From: CAG-307 sp964524125
Lineage (GTDB): Bacteria; Bacillota_I; Bacilli_A; Acholeplasmatales; Anaeroplasmataceae
Assembly (NCBI GenBank): GCA_964524125.1
Contig: CAZGBY010000027.1
Coordinates: 1 to 24,092, forward strand
Reading direction: 5' to 3'
Length of the DNA: 24,092 bases
Shown: positions 23,866 to 24,092 of the stretch, piece after piece
Numbering within the stretch: position 1 is the stretch's first letter
Layout of the letters: the number at the start of each line of letters is the position of its first letter
The notes under the pieces: generated by a model
What the model saw: the letters and a program-made list of their open reading frames with translations, nothing else
The model's database searches: none
What the model was told of the DNA's origin: nothing
Made by a program: the position numbers and the translations under genes

Positions 23866-24092
23866 TTATTTCTCATCAATTAATGCATTAATTTCCAAAA
23901 CTGAAAGACCTGTACATTCACTAATAAAGTTAACATCTAAATTCTTAGCTAACATGTTCTTTGCAATTTTAGCTTTGCCTTCAAGAATACCTTCAGCTTT
24001 GCCTTCAAGAATACCTTCAGCTTTGCCTTCAAGAATACCTTCGGCTTTTCCCTCAAGAATACCTTCAGCTTTGCCTGCAGTTTTGCCCCTAG
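23866..24092 (-). CDS. Rpn-family PD-(D/E)XK nuclease / transposase-like protein (3' end only)
   Basis: Only the last 75 codons are in the window; the gene continues past 24092. The visible part is a run of the 8-residue unit GKAEGILE repeated about four times, followed by KIAKNMLAKNLDVNFISECTGLSVLEINALIDEK and TAA. A repeat-rich helical stretch followed by a short 'KNLL-x(6)-I-x(3)-TGLS-x-x-EI' end is typical of the C-terminus of recombination-promoting nuclease/putative transposase proteins (Rpn, PD-(D/E)XK). The nuclease domain itself is off the window, so activity cannot be judged. The family is common in several copies in gut Bacillota genomes. Confidence 0.75.
   Translation of the reverse strand, partial: RGKTAGKAEGILEGKAEGILEGKAEGILEGKAEGILEGKAKIAKNMLAKNLDVNFISECTGLSVLEINALIDEK
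23977..24072. repeat. Four 24-bp tandem repeats inside the Rpn-family gene
   Basis: The units start at 23977, 24001, 24025 and 24049. Units 1 and 2 are identical; unit 3 differs by one base (A to G) and unit 4 by two in its first four bases. Each keeps the frame and encodes GKAEGILE-type octapeptides. A diverged fifth unit begins after 24072. Confidence 0.9.

Noticed and set aside
23977..24072. CRISPR array
   Set aside because: The repeats are contiguous 24-bp units with no unique spacers, and they keep a protein reading frame.

Overview
The window is very AT-rich and has the gene content and order of a low-GC Gram-positive (Bacillota, Bacilli/Mollicutes-related, perhaps a gut commensal). 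The signs are a secG-rnr-smpB-ssrA block, a clostridial-type GluRS with an N-terminal extension, ruvAB without ruvC, an ABC-F protein and a lipobox lipoprotein. UGA is used as a normal stop in smpB, ruvB and nrtR, so the standard bacterial code applies. Nearly all genes are on the minus strand; genes below are listed in transcription order where that helps.

Region 1 (1-1860) is accessory: the start of an XRE-type regulator and, just upstream of it, a cytosolic Ser/Thr protein kinase with an unrecognised C-terminal half. Both lie immediately downstream of the tmRNA 3' end, a common integration point for mobile DNA. Region 2 (1860-5300) is the protein-export and ribosome-rescue block secG -> rnr -> smpB -> ssrA, with its own promoters and an attenuator-like hairpin. 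SmpB and tmRNA rescue stalled ribosomes, and RNase R degrades the defective mRNA. Region 3 (5347-13370) is one long tightly packed operon: gltX -> ruvA -> ruvB -> queA -> cyclophilin -> GNAT-like protein -> tgt -> ABC-F. It mixes tRNA charging, Holliday-junction migration, queuosine tRNA modification and translation-associated functions.

Region 4 (13437-14620) is a small accessory island. It holds a 5'-truncated fragment that looks like the C-terminal module of a polymorphic toxin, overlapping a small intact gene that looks like its immunity partner, and a plus-strand lipoprotein. Region 5 (14619-20083) is nrtR -> pncA -> pncB -> DUF2188 -> cls -> ndpA: NAD salvage with its own Nudix-like repressor and a dyad lying between the -35 and -10 boxes, followed by cardiolipin synthase and a nucleoid-associated protein.

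Region 6 (20084-24092) is mobile and decaying. It has an intact-looking tyrosine recombinase and a divergent HXXEE membrane protein/TetR pair in which each gene carries one in-frame stop. Their shared promoter is an 11-bp-arm palindrome that reads as the same -35/-10 set on both strands. Short orphan reading frames follow, then the 3' end of an Rpn-type PD-(D/E)XK nuclease with 24-bp in-frame tandem repeats.

The most unusual items are the orphan toxin/immunity module, the double nonsense-mutated HXXEE/TetR pair with its symmetric promoter, the tmRNA tag ending in Tyr-Ala-Cys, the kinase/XRE pair at ssrA, and the candidate NrtR operator.
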